Positions 1-11,045 are shown, numbered from the stretch's first letter. The stretch is 37,729 nt of DNA from Dichomitus squalens LYAD-421 SS1 (GCF_000275845.1 NW_006766888.1:90766-128494); one strand, 5' to 3'. Translations and numbers: made by a program. The notes: generated by a model from the letters alone, not told the origin.

Positions 1-111
1 GCGGTTGCACATCGATAACGATGGCAAAAGATCCAGGTGAGCTGCGAGCTTACAGATCGCAGCACGCAGTGAGCGGCGCAGATTCTGCAGCGTCGAGCAG
101 GGCTCATAACC
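1..111 (-). mobile_element. Ty1/copia-type retrotransposon, 5' internal leader with primer-binding site (partial)
   Basis: Directly inside the LTR, read on the minus strand, lies GGTTATGAGCCC (about 99-110). This is complementary to the anticodon stem-loop of initiator tRNA-Met. Copia-type elements that prime from a cleaved half of that tRNA have this kind of primer site. The rest of the stretch would be untranslated leader running off the left edge; no gag start is visible. The assignment to copia rests on the primer site and its place next to the LTR, since no pol domain is in view. Confidence 0.7.
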
Positions 112-471
112 TGTTGAACCCGGGGGGCGAAGGCCTCTCCCACGGGTGGCAACGACAGCGGATAGCCTGCAACTCACCTAGAAGGGTTGTTGGTTGTAAG
201 AGGCTTGTTAGAGCGATGAGAGGAGATGTTCGAGTGAACTGAACTGTAGATTGGGGGTACAGAGGTCCCCTATATATACTACTGTACATCTGTGGCTACG
301 TAGTACTATACAGTACATTCCCAGGATGCACAGTCGCACAGAGAAGCAGTGCGTACACAGCGAAGCTGTGTGTGTACCACATGAGTAGTACAGCCTCGGT
401 TATTGCAGTAACCGGCTGTGCCGTTCCATATCTGTGTTAGGCAAGCTGTGTAAACCAGCGCCTGTTCAACA
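112..471 (-). mobile_element. 5' LTR of a copia-type element
   Basis: A 360-bp block bounded by the 8-bp terminal inverted repeat TGTTGAAC / GTTCAACA and abutting the primer-binding site on its left side. On the minus strand a TATATATA box sits at about 271-278, which fits an LTR promoter reading leftward. A short stem (ACACAGC-GAA-GCTGTGT, 354-370) lies inside it. The 5 bp to the right (ACCCG) would be one copy of the target-site duplication; the other copy is off-window. The insertion point lies just upstream of the DUF6533 fragment that follows, so the element probably broke that gene. Confidence 0.72.
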
Positions 472-865
472 ACCCGTGTCCTCATCAATCAGTTTTCTCC
501 GTTGTTAACTTGCTCATGATGTTCCTAGCACCCGTGAGTAGCACCCCTTTCTATCTAAGAGTGATCGGAAGCTGACGGCGTTCCAAATAGAGAGAGCTCA
601 GCTTCTTGCTGCAGGAGTGCGTCTTCTGGGCAAGAACCCGCCACAGCGTGTCGATTCTCCGCTCATCGCTCTACATAGGTCGTTGCGAACTGTGCATAGT
701 GCGCTATGCACTCGTGTGCTGCTGAACCTTAGGAAGGCCGCTGCGAGCACGTCGTATCTGGGAGTTGGCGAATCTACGGTGAACAGTATGGGTTTCGAGT
801 CGCATCCTATGTTTGCCTCCCCTGGTGAGGAGGAGTTCGAGATGGAGATGGAGATTGCAGCGTAG
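472..865 (+). pseudogene. 3' fragment of a DUF6533 seven-helix gene, truncated by the LTR
   Basis: Only the last exons of a DUF6533-type gene remain. An exon after the acceptor at about 489-498 encodes VFSVVNLLMMFLAPVS and is followed by a GTGAGT donor. The final exon, after an acceptor at about 688, encodes SLRTVHSALCTRVLLNLRKA and an acidic tail ending at the TAG at 863-865. Both exons match the minus-strand gene at 1365-3259 (VLSIVNLLMMFLAPV; RVIHSALCSRVLLNLREA). The five or so exons that should precede are absent, replaced by the LTR at 112-471. It is therefore a dead copy, in tail-to-tail orientation with its nearest relative. Assignment to the family rests on the conserved C-terminal pattern, not on the N-terminal domain. 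Confidence 0.65.
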
Positions 866-1364
866 AAATTTGTGCGAATACCTACTACGAGTACAGGGTG
901 AGAGAAATAATCGTCAAGTGTTGGTCTGCAGGACTGGCTAGGCGACAGGACAATTTGTCGGTCGAGTATGCCGATGCACCTCTGCCATTGGGGCGCTTCT
1001 GTCGCATCTGGTACGCGTCACGTTCAAACACTTCTCTTTCTTACCATGAGCATCATCAACATTCATCAGTTCTCTCCTTCGCCTGCCCATACATCGATTT
1101 ATATCATTCCTGATCGTTGCAGCATACTTCGGTGACGGTCGACAGAGGTCCGGATAGCCTTGACATTGATTCAAATATCTGTCATACGGCCGACCCAGAC
1201 GCGCGCCATCTTCAATAAGTCGGCTGTTCAAGCTCAAGTCATGTCCGCCAGTGACGAGAAAGCCGCCTATGTGATGTCTTTCCTCCGATAGACTTCGAGC
1301 AAGTCGTGATATCTTGCTTGCTACAACAGTTGAAGACACTGCTCCATTCCCCCTGCCATACACT
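866..1364. other. Spacer between two converging DUF6533 tails; no gene seen
   Basis: No ORF here has recognisable domains. An open minus-strand frame of 141 codons (938-1363) directly follows the stop of the minus-strand DUF6533 gene. It looks like chance openness: it has no family motif and its composition is irregular. Confidence 0.5.
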
Positions 1365-3259
1365 TTACTGGCTTAGATCCGTAACACTGTAAGTATGCAG
1401 TGCCTCGCCGCCCCCGTCCGAGTCCGCTTCTGCGCTCAGTTGTTGCCCAAATGCAATGCTTGTCACCACAGGGGACTCGTAAACGCTGGTTGGCAGCGCG
1501 CTCCCGGCAGCCTCCCGGAGATTCAGCAGTACACGGCTGCACAAGGCACTATGTATCACTCGCAATGGTCTGTAGGAGATATGAGAACAATATCAAGATC
1601 AAAACGTGACCTGGGGAGCATGGCCAATGGAGGATGAGAAGAGTGCGAGCATACTGACACCTGCATTGCATACGAGAGAGGTTGCTGTGAATATTGATTA
1701 GTGGTTTCTGAGAGCGCATGACAGGCACATCACAACCGCTTATTAACGAAGAAGTGGACTGACCGGAGCCAAAAACATCATGAGCAAGTTTACAATGGAT
1801 AGCACTGGGATTTTTAGCTTGTCAATACTATATTGCCTTGCAATCATATGGGGCATTGAATACCAAGCACCGCTGCCCAGAAACATGTTCCTACAGCTGA
1901 CCTGAGTAAGGAAGTCTCGCCTACAAGAATTCAATATACTGACCGTCTCGATACATAGTCAAGTGTATTACACTTGAGAAAGATCCTTCGACTAGTAAAG
2001 AAACCATTCTTATGCTGAGCGGCCCATGAAAACCTAGAAACTGACCGATTGAGAGCTTACCAGTCACTGGATCAACGTATCTCTTGAGGATAGTGAGTAT
2101 CACCACCACTGTCGGGTGGCGTCAGCTTAGCATCACAAAATAATCGACTCGTAGCTCACTGGTTTCGCCACAAATTAGATAGGTAAAGGCGGGCCAGACA
2201 TCTATGTCATGGATCTCGGGCAGGCAACCAAGAAGTCTCGTCACTTCCTGTTCTGACTGGACTGTGATTCAAGGCTATTCAGCTACTGGCCGTGTAAGAA
2301 GCGAACACCTTACAGGTGTTCTGTTGAAGCATCTCGTATATAACATAGCATGAATGTGGCTTATAGCAGCCATAGTATGAGACACTGAGCGATGGGCGAA
2401 AGTTGATGACTCACAATCATCATGCTCACAATGAATGTGGCGCTATACAAGTATAGCCTATCGAAACCCCATAACGCATACGTCCTGACGAGGAGAATTG
2501 CTATTGGTGAAAGACAACATCCATGAGTAAAGCACGAAAAGTGAAACAGTTTCTCACTCACTTTCCGATACAAGTGTTCCAGCAAAGTACGAATCTGGTC
2601 CTGTAAATAAAGGAGGTGGAGACCAATCTCGGTTACAGATGAACACGTACACGTCACTCCTTGGAAGACAGCTCGACACCTCTGAAGAACCTGTCTATCA
2701 GAGATGAAAGCAGAGCCGGTGCACATAGTCTTGTACCTCTGGTTCTCCTGGAAGTTGGTCCACTATGGCCATCATGAGAACACTGGTCGATTTAGGGGAA
2801 ATACAGCGACTACGTACCTAATGCCATAAGTGTGATGTCGATCACTGGGGAATATTTGTTGACCAGGAATACAACCTTCATGACGCTCCAATTGGTGGTC
2901 CAAATTAATGAGACCTATGTTGCATTGCGGAGTCTCAGCATGCAAATTCAAAGATGTGCTCCGAATCCTACTTCTTCCGGAAAAGTAGACACTATTTCCA
3001 ATATCTGTCTTGCTTTGAGTTATCAGGCTCATATGATAGACGACATTTCGACGCACCAAATATACCATGGTTGCAACTAGAGGCCTCTAAGAACAGTTAT
3101 TGCATACTTCGACCAAGCACAACGCACCTGATATGTACTACTCACGGTGAGACATCAATATTAAAAAAAGTAGAAGGAATAGCGCACCTTGGCCACTTGA
3201 TAGAGGTAGAGATCGTCAACTGATGGTAAAATCCCAGGTTGCGGAAGAGGCACGTTCAT
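1365..3259 (-). CDS. DUF6533-type seven-helix membrane protein (paralogue B)
   Basis: Spliced gene read right to left. Exon 1 (3188-3259) gives MNVPLPQPGILPSVDDLYLY.. and a phase-0 donor. Later exons give STFPEE, then VSLIWTTNWSVMKVVFLVNK, which is the DUF6533 signature (acidic residue, IW, WS, K.xFLxNRY-like). Further exons give RCRAVFQ, AILLVRTYALWG and YRDGQYIEF. The last two give SIVNLLMMFLAP and LRVIHSALCSRVLLNLREA, with a TAA at 1365-1367. Introns are short. Two junctions work cleanly only with 2-nt exons (AG at 2737-2738, CG at 1871-1872). DUF6533 proteins are fungal serpentine membrane proteins of unknown function. The tyrosine usual in the first helix is not evident and some splice sites are weak (GTTCTT donor), so this may be a decaying copy. 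The family is secure, the exact protein is not. Confidence 0.6.
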
Positions 3260-4135
3260 TGTAATTCTTCTCCGTTGAGTATGGGTGGCTCAGAGGCTCA
3301 GAGGCAGACGTGGGTAGTGCGACGGTTCCATCCAAGCTACCACGACATTTAAATCCCAGGGATAGACGACGAGAATCCGGATCGGAACTGAAAACCCGAG
3401 ACTGAACTTCACCACGATGCTTGAAGCCTGCATGGAACGTCTGCGACGCATGTAGTTCTGATCAACATCGAAGCAGTGGTCCGAAATACCGCTACTTCAA
3501 CAGGTGTCCGTGGATGTGATATATTTCGATTCATGTGCACTTCTGGATTTCCTTACTGAGACACCCAGCGTAAGAACTGTCATGCCTGTCCAACCTTATG
3601 CTCGAGCAATTGTTAAGTTAACCAAAGCAGATCAACAGTAGTAGTGCGAATGAACCCGGAAGACCTTCGCATGTTGTCACTGCGATTGTGAAGCGGTGCG
3701 TTGACATCAGCGCGACGAGTACAATGAGGATGGATTTCAGATACACGGTTATTGTGGAAGGTAGTGGTTGAGAACAGAATGGAAGTAGTACGTCTAGGTT
3801 TCCCCCGAAATGATACACGTTGACAGGCTGCAGGGAAGCACTATATTAAGCCCGGCGTAATCATACGCCCTTCGACTTCAGGGGATAAGGGAGTATCGCC
3901 GAGATCAATGGAACCAGGAGTAATCGGATCAAGAAAGCACAGATGCGAACTCCATCGAGCCCCCCAACAATGAGCGGGGTTTGTGTTTGGCGTGCCCTAC
4001 TGCATCGGATCCTTGCTAAACATCACTCTCCTCAGTATACTATCCACCACAGAGGGCAAACATAGGAAGCAACTAAAGAGCCATAGTCGTCCCAATCGTG
4101 AGTTCGCCAGCTTGTGTATTTGATGCGCCCGCCGC
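3260..4135. other. Gene-poor stretch upstream of DUF6533 paralogue B
   Basis: This holds the promoter side of the minus-strand gene starting at 3259 and nothing else I can name. A short direct repeat of GGCTCAGA lies at about 3286-3303. A minus-strand frame at 3618-3818 encodes a hydrophobic stretch (SILIVLVALMS) that could be a relic membrane exon, but it matches no clear motif. Confidence 0.4.
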
Positions 4136-4245
4136 CGCTTTTCTGAGGTCGAGTAACACGCGAGTACACAGCGCGCTATGCGCAGTGCGTCAGAATCTAC
4201 TCAGGCAGAAGGCATCTCCGTCTCCCATACCTATGGCGGGTTAGA
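4136..4245 (+). pseudogene. Decayed DUF6533 C-terminal exon (relic)
   Basis: The DNA around 4160-4230 resembles the last exon at 690-780. It encodes VHSALCAVRQNLLRQKA, comparable with VHSALCTRVLLNLRKA, but the frame is disturbed and no upstream exon of the family is recognisable. I read it as a third, heavily eroded copy of the same gene tail. The match is short, so the call is tentative. Confidence 0.35.
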
Positions 4246-5779
4246 TTATGGGGTCATAACGCTGGCAGATGCGAGCCGTTGAGTGCAAGTTGACCTCGTT
4301 TCTGTCGCATTTTGTGGGCACTTCTCTTTCTCGTACCACATCAAGCACGTGCACCTGTGTCCGATCGAAGGCGCCTATACATGGATCCTGCCTCGGTGGC
4401 GCGCGGCATATAGGTTAAGTACTACTCTACCCCGAAGGTCTCTGCCTGGCTACTGGCGTTCCACGGTACATGCATCCACTGCGCCAAGTCAAATCGGGTG
4501 TACAGCACCGGCGGCGACCCTTACCAGTCTCATACCCACTGTGCCTGGAACGCGGTGCGGTACGAATCTATATCCGCATGTCTGCATGCTTCCCATCTTC
4601 TCTCTGTCTTTGTGGCTGCACTCTATCATAGCATCTTGCACCCAAGTGCTCGCTGTGAGGGCCTCTATCTTAACAGGCACCTCTCGAGAGCGCTCCTCAT
4701 TCCTGACCTTCTAGATGTCGTGCCGGGCCATTCAGTTGTCTGGACGTTCCATTCCTCTTATGACATGGCTTCCGACCTTGTAAGCACTTTAAGCTTCGCG
4801 TCTTCCCTGGACTCTATTCATCCTAACCCCCTAACGAACACCTGCCGCTTTCCGTAATCCGCCTCACCCCGGATACAACGAGGGACTAGCGACATGTCTC
4901 GAGTGTTCTCACATACCAGTGCTAACCTCACTATTTCGGACGGTGTTGAACTCGCTTCGCTGATCACTCAGGCAGGAGATTTATCCTTCTATCAGATACA
5001 TAAGGTGCCACTGCTATGGCGGTATCTTGATTGATTCGCGCGTGTTTCGCTGACATTCTCAACTGCCAGCACATCCAGAGTAGGCCCGTTAGCATGATCT
5101 CCCTGTCAGTTTGCGCACTGAGACACCATACGCAGCTGGTGCTATTACATGTTGCGTAAGTAGAGGTGGTCAACGTGCTCCATAGGATGTGCCGAACTAG
5201 TTTCAGTTACTCGAGATTGTAGCCACTCTCCCGGATGAGGTGCGTTGATCAGGATGTCCTGGGAGGTGGCGCAATACTTGATGAGTAACGTTTTGTTAGG
5301 TTATGTATATGTGGCCATCGGATTGGAGCCTTATGAAGGTGGTTTATCTGTTCAACAAATACTCCCCTTTAATCGACATAGTCTTGCTGGTCCTAGGTGC
5401 GTTGCATATGCCTCACGTTGAATTCATTCGGCTGAAACTTGCTCAGTGGATATAGTATCCCGTGATCCTAGTGTTGGTTCCTTAGGTTCGTTGTGTTTCT
5501 GTCCACTTATCACACGATTTTCAGGCATGTGCACTGCAGTTTAAACTACTGACATGTGAGTGAATGCATATGACTAGGACGTTCATACGTTGACATAGTG
5601 CTGAATAGATTGGTTCATCATCGGCACACTGTGCTCGGAATGTGAGTGTTGGAGACGGAGTCCGATGCGGAGAGCTAAATAAAGCTATTATAGTCATTCT
5701 CATCGCTCGAACATACGCCCTCTGGCATTCTAGTCAAAGTCAGTCTTGAGTTGTCGACTACGTATGCACTGTCGACGTA
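4246..5779. other. Intergenic DNA, nothing assignable
   Basis: Two overlapping plus-strand frames (4283-4714 and 4498-4857) are open but show no motif and no plausible intron pattern. No tRNA, repeat array or element end was found. Confidence 0.4.
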
Positions 5780-6112
5780 CCAGCAATCGCACCATCTCCT
5801 CACCGTACCTTCATTTGATGGTTCGAGTCCGCCCCGTCCTTCCTCGCCGCTCGCTCCTGTACATTCCCGCCTGGGCCGCCCCACTGTTTTCTCTCATGCG
5901 CACACCCTTCATCCCTGACATAAGGATTCGGCTCATGCACGTCTGCCTGCGTTCCGCGTATCGGCCCTGCGGGAGCCGTCATGATTGGGTGCGTCATCGA
6001 GCGCTTTGACGCGAGCATGGACGAGGTGTCGATTGTGCCGGGGGGCTGGTCGATATCAGCCTGAGCTGCAGCCGGTCGTTCTGTCCATGATGCGTGGGAG
6101 GTTGATGGAGTG
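5780..6112 (+). repeat. Dispersed repeat R1 (partner at 15385-15642)
   Basis: This segment aligns in the same orientation with 15385-15642. Shared landmarks include TTTCCTCGCC/TTCCTCGCC, GCGCACACCC, GACGCGAGC.TGGACGA and TGCAGCCG.TCGT.CTGTCC, and a GTGGATGGA/GTTGATGGA end. It is clearly diverged, with several indels. On the minus strand one frame reads ADIDQPPGTIDTSSMLAS, against SDIGELHETIDASSKLAS in the partner. A hydrophilic C-terminal tail of an old duplicated gene is therefore possible. Confidence 0.55.
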
Positions 6113-6740
6113 TCCATTCCTTATGCTGCCGTCTCACAGAACAGAAGACGGGTCAGTCTGATCCAGATACATTGACACCCGTGGAACGGTGGGAGAGAAA
6201 ACGGGAACATACCTCGACGGAGATGCTCCTGAAGTCCACGAGACCAAGGTGGTCGCAGAACGAGCTGATCGCCACGTTGATCGTGACGTGCAATTGAAGA
6301 CTGCTGGATAACCAAGTTCTCGGGGTACACGTCTGTGGAGATGCCGTGAGCGACATGGCCGATGACCAGAACGCATTACATCCACGCACGGTGTGGGTGA
6401 AGTAGAGGGATAGGCAGATCCGCATGTCGGACACAGAGAACGCGGAGAAGGTATGGATGTGCGGGCACTCACCGATGTCGATGTATCGCTGACTCTGGTC
6501 AATCCTCTCCAGGACGTTGGAGTGGGGAGGCTTGAGCAGTATGGTGCGCAGCAGGAGTGTGGATGGAGACGTGTGTTGAAGGGTCGGGGACGTCGTCTTG
6601 TGCGCCGCAGAGGTATTGACTGCTAGCAGCTGACCTACGACGCTCCCTTCTTCAGCAAGCGCTACATGAATGATTTGTGTAAGACGTACCTCGCAGCCAC
6701 CAACTCTCAACCTCTCGATGATACTTTCCACGCTTGAACA
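6113..6740 (-). pseudogene. Exon-like remnants of an unrecognised minus-strand gene (A)
   Basis: Read leftward, several pieces look like exons with proper donors: SSVESIIERLRVGGCE then GTACGT (about 6690), VLERIDQSQRYIDIG then GTGAGT (about 6466), DMRICLSLYFTHT then GTGCGTG, and FCDHLGLVDFRSISVE then GTATGT (6213). The last exon resembles one at 9121-9201 in DNA and protein. I could not join the pieces into one open frame, so I treat this as a broken gene of unknown family lying directly upstream, on the minus strand, of repeat R1. Confidence 0.35.
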
Positions 6741-9104
6741 GCCGGTGCCAAGCTGAACGCGATCACGACGGTCGAAGAGGACGTCTCTCGAGGTCCTCGA
6801 GCCGGTCTTGATCTGCCTGAAGGCATCCCATGCCTTATAGCATCCTGCCTTCCGTTAGCAGGTAAAGACTGATGACAGAAGGCGGTTGTGCGATTGAGGA
6901 CGGCGAAGAGCTGGTGCTTTCCACCGCGATCGAAGGTGTTCTGGTCTTAGAGAGAATAGGGACACTGGCGGAAACATGACAATCGTGACACTGAGAATTG
7001 ACAGGCGAGTCAACAGCGGGCACAGAGAGATGTCATCCAAATCGGTCATGTTACGATCCGTGTGCTGCCACTGTAGTCTGTGCGCGAGTCGCGACTGCCG
7101 ACGCGTTGCGTATGCGGAGCGAAGGTCTGGCAGGCGATTGAGAGCGGTGAAATGGCTCCAGCCTTCATCGCGCGTTTGCCCTGAGGGGGGAATACACCCA
7201 GGTTCTATCAATGGCACTGGGCTGCGTAGGATTGGAGGGCGAGCTTAGAGGCAAGAGGCCGTAATCGACGTCGACGAACTCGCTCAGACGCTCGTAATCG
7301 GCGGCTCGCTTTGGGCGCTTAAAACAGTCGCCTTCAACTATCCGCTGCTTTCAAAAACGCGGCTCCAGTCGCTCGCAAGCAGCTTACTCAGGTAGGGCTG
7401 CCACTGCGAGCTGCGACCGTCGATGCGTTGCATTCCTCATGCCGCGGGGGAGCGGTTCCCCTGCTTTTCGACCTACCTGTATACACCATCGTATGCCTGG
7501 TGTCCTCGCAGTCACCGAGGACGCGAGGACGCCAGACGAGTGACCTGCGCAAACTCACCTGAAGCGACCCAAACATCCACTGCCGCGAAGTACATCTGCC
7601 CAAACACAGCCTATATGCGCAACCTACTATCGTCAATATCTAGACGATACCAATCATCTCGCTGGACAACGGTAAACGCTCTCAATAGCACTCCTGTCCC
7701 TCCGACGGACCGCCCGCGGACATCGGTAAAGCGTTGGATTGGGGAGGACACACATACCAGCGACGAGGATATTCAACTTCCTCCAGCACCCTGCCCCGTT
7801 GCGGCCCGACCACGACTCGGACAATTCTTCTAAGCCCGAGCTTCCTGCATCACTCCTCCCGCGCGTTCATTGACCGGTCCTGCCGCGTCGCGTAGTCCCC
7901 GCGTACTTGCCCAGGCGCGGAGATGCCGGCTTTTTCGAATCGTTGACCGCATCGAGGCACGACACATTGCGTGTCGTACGGCCCTGCCTCCGCAAGACGT
8001 CCGAATGCCCCATCTCGAGGGCGTCACCTACCTCTGGACTCAATCCACTACCCGACTGCTCTATACGCACCGATACAGGCCCTTCCTCACTCTCTGCAAG
8101 ACGTCCTTCCCGACATCCCCCAAAACATAGAGCGCCCGACGCGATAACGAACAACGCCGAGGGTTTCATTTTCACACCACGAGCAGGCGACGGCTGAACA
8201 GGGACGGGACCACCGTGGTACATGTTGTACGCGCCAGAAGCTGCCGGATGGTGGTTGGGTGCGGTTGCACGGCAGGCTGCGGAGGAACAAATGACCCCGC
8301 ATATTGTGATGGCACTGACTGGGCATGCAGGGCGTACGAGTCGTAAAGGGCGAGGACTGGCATTGCCGGGACACTGTATTGCACACTACACCCCCACGAG
8401 AGGGAACGCGCGCGGTGCGAGCGGGAGGTAGCCTGGGCTGAAACGGCAGAGCCAGTGGCGCAAGGCGCAGCGAACACAAACCTGGGACAATGAGACCGTA
8501 GGGGAAACGAGCATTTTGTGCCCTGCGGCTGGTCTCCGGAAGTGCCAAGGCTGTTGCCTCCACGATCATAAGCAGCAGCGTGCGGGTGGGAGGACGATCG
8601 TACGCAACACTGCCATCGCGGTGTCTCCGGCGCACTAGGGATTGGTTGCCGATTAGCCCACAAAACTGACAAATCGATGAAACGTACTGATCGCTGCGAT
8701 CCATCAGCCTCAGCGCCCTCCCACCATTGCCTTTCGAGTCCTTTCCCACATCCTACGCCTCCACGTCCTTGCTTCTTCCTGGACCATCTGCCCCTCCCTC
8801 CTCTCCTGCTTCCTCTTGCACACGTCCCAACGTCCGAGGTGTTGATCCATCGCTCTTGTACGTGCTAGCCGGTCGTGCGCGACCCCCATACGAGCTCCGC
8901 GGTAAATGTCATGATCGTAAGGGTGTTCGAACGATCGAAGACAGGGTTGGCGGACGCGGAGGGGATGCCGGATGGGGGAGGAATTGGATGCAACCGGTCG
9001 CTATGTCTATGCGTGAGGTAGAGAGCGTAGGCTCGCGTTCCTATCAGAGATAGAGCGGGCCTGAGTCAACCGCAACAGGAGCAGACAATTTGAATGGTTT
9101 GTCA
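6741..9104. other. Long gene-poor stretch, no family recognised
   Basis: Overlapping open frames exist on both strands (for example 7423-7833 plus, 8087-8749 minus, 7867-8223 minus). The minus-strand frames around 8170-8440 are rich in Pro, Gln and Ser, as in a low-complexity protein, but the frames shift relative to each other and no domain is visible. I do not call a gene. Confidence 0.35.
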
Positions 9105-9275
9105 GGTAGGCGAGACGTACCTCGATGGCGGGAGTCTTGAAGTACTGTACTAGACCGGTGTTCTCAATCAACGAGCACATCGTCATTATCAGAGTCGCAA
9201 ACTGGTAAGCACGTACTCGAGGTGAGGCAGGTCCCGGGCCGTGGTGTAGAAGTCGAGGTTGAGGTCTGCAGAGAT
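9105..9275 (-). pseudogene. Remnant B, relative of the exon at 6213
   Basis: Minus-strand DNA encodes FATLIMTMCSLIENTGLVQY and KTPAIE followed by GTACGT at 9119-9120. The final part and its donor align with the exon at 6213-6276 (FCDHLGLVDFRSISVE, GTATGT). Just upstream another frame reads DLNLDFYTTARDLPHLEYVL. The two frames are separated by only about 15 nt, too little for an intron, which indicates a frameshift. The ancestral protein is unknown to me. Confidence 0.35.
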
Positions 9276-11040
9276 AGCGTGAGCAACCGCGACTGACGGC
9301 ACATGAGAACTATGCTCAAGCAGACTGCAGATAAAGAGGTATGTATGCAGAAAGGACGAAGGTCGCAGTATACAGTACGCAGAACGACGGGTAGGGGTGC
9401 ACTCCCCAAAATCGCCATGTTGCAGCATCGCTCGACCTTCGACGGGACGTTAATATGGGCGTGCCCGAAGTGGAGGATGGCGCGCAAAGAGAGCATCAGG
9501 AGCAGACATACTGCTGCATCGGTCACATGATGTGCGTCGCAGAGATGCACAGTACTCGCGAGCTGGCCTACCGAGCTCCTTGCTCATTGAGAGCTGTATG
9601 AGGGATCTGCACGAATACGTACCCAACAGCCTTCCTTGTCGAGCCGCTTGACCTGGAGATCTTCAAATGTAACATGACATGCCACGGGAGGGTTCCATCC
9701 CACAAGAACCGTTGCCTTTAGCGTATGAAAGTGGCATTAAGTGTGAAAAAGGCGAAGATCACAACCAAGCAGTAGAAGGCACGTTGGTAAAGCTTTTTGG
9801 ATAGCATGAACAGCCAAGGGAGAACCAATCGGGAGACGAGCAGCGATAGTCACGGTCCACATCGCTCAGGTGTGTCACACGCGCACGTGAGGAGTGACGA
9901 ATCTGTTCCGCCGGTTGTGCATCACAGAATTCCCTTTGATCTCGCGATCCAGTACAAGCGCCCGGCGATGTCTTCGCAATGAGTACAATGTTCGCGATAG
10001 GCGCAATCCTTGCGATGCGATATCGACCACATCGGTTCCCTTCCCATTGAGTAGTAATATGGTTGTTATGAATGAAACATTCGGATCCTTTCCGAGCGGT
10101 CCAACAATTGGTGTTATTTTGAAGCTTTTTACGATTGCGACTGACCGGGTTTCTTGGACAATGCTGGTATAATCTCGCATTTTCAGGTTCAGGTTGCGAT
10201 TCAGGCAAAACACCACATGAGGCAGGATAGAGGACGAAGATATATTCCTGGCTTTACTACAACAGAAGCAATCTACAGTACACAGTAGAGACATCTTCCT
10301 ACCAAGACAAATGAGCCATACCACCACAGCCGGAGATCATAGCTACATACAAGGAGAGCACTGCACCACGTCATGCGTGATTCATCATAAGACGTGAGGG
10401 GATCAAGCATAGCGAAGAATCAAAGATCCCCTGTAGACTGGCAGAGGGATAGACACAGAGGGACCTTATAGCACGCAGACTCACCAGTTGAAGGTTGCAC
10501 CATCCAAGAACTCGAGACGCACCTTTTCACGATAACAAGAGACGCACCTGGGTGTACCTTGTAGACCGGCAAGCTGCTAGTTGACGACATCGAACATCAC
10601 AAGCAATATGTGCTGGCCGGTCGTAACGATGCTGTCCTGCAGCACAGGAGCGAGACTTAAGGTTGCGATATTTGCACTCCGACGTAGTACTGTACAGTAC
10701 CTGTGCTGATGCTGACGGGCGTGGTGTCTGAGTCTTGACGGCGCTCGATAGCAGGTAATGGCATTGTATAGTAAGCACGGAGTGGGACAGACAATGCGAG
10801 GGCATCGTGAGAGGAAGGATATTGGGCCGACATTGCAAAGGCGTCGCGATATAATGACCACTGATTCAATCATTTTACTCCTCGCCGATATCTGATAAAG
10901 CGGTTCAAAGTTGATTACAAAGGCGTCGATTATTTCTCCCCTGGCCAAGGGGCCCGATCTCAAAGGGAATTCTGTGATGTGATGCCAGGACACCTCCGAG
11001 TCCGTGCCCAATTCTTCGGAGTCCTTCAGCAAGTACTGGC
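9276..11040. other. Gene-poor stretch with open minus-strand frames
   Basis: The longest coherent minus-strand frames are 9875-10327 (ends near RRHRRALVLDREIKGNSVM) and 10577-11080. An exon-like piece with VRLEFLDGATFNW precedes a GTGAGT donor at about 10482. No family is recognised. Short inverted matches occur: about 9915-9945 is repeated in opposite orientation at 10955-10980 around GGGAATTCTGTGATG. A perfect 14-bp palindrome GTACTGTACAGTAC lies near 10687. Confidence 0.35.
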
Positions 11041-11045
11041 AACAA

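Noticed and set aside
938..1363. 141-codon minus-strand frame behind the DUF6533 gene
   Set aside because: No homology pattern, no start context and no relation to the neighbouring exons; probably chance.
5816..5832. GGTTCGAGTCC, a perfect match to a tRNA B-box
   Set aside because: No T-stem pairing, no A-box at the right distance upstream and no acceptor stem could be formed; it is a chance match.
9202..9216. GTACGTGCTTACCAG as an intron joining two family-like peptides
   Set aside because: 15 nt is too short for a spliceosomal intron; a frameshift in a relic is more likely.
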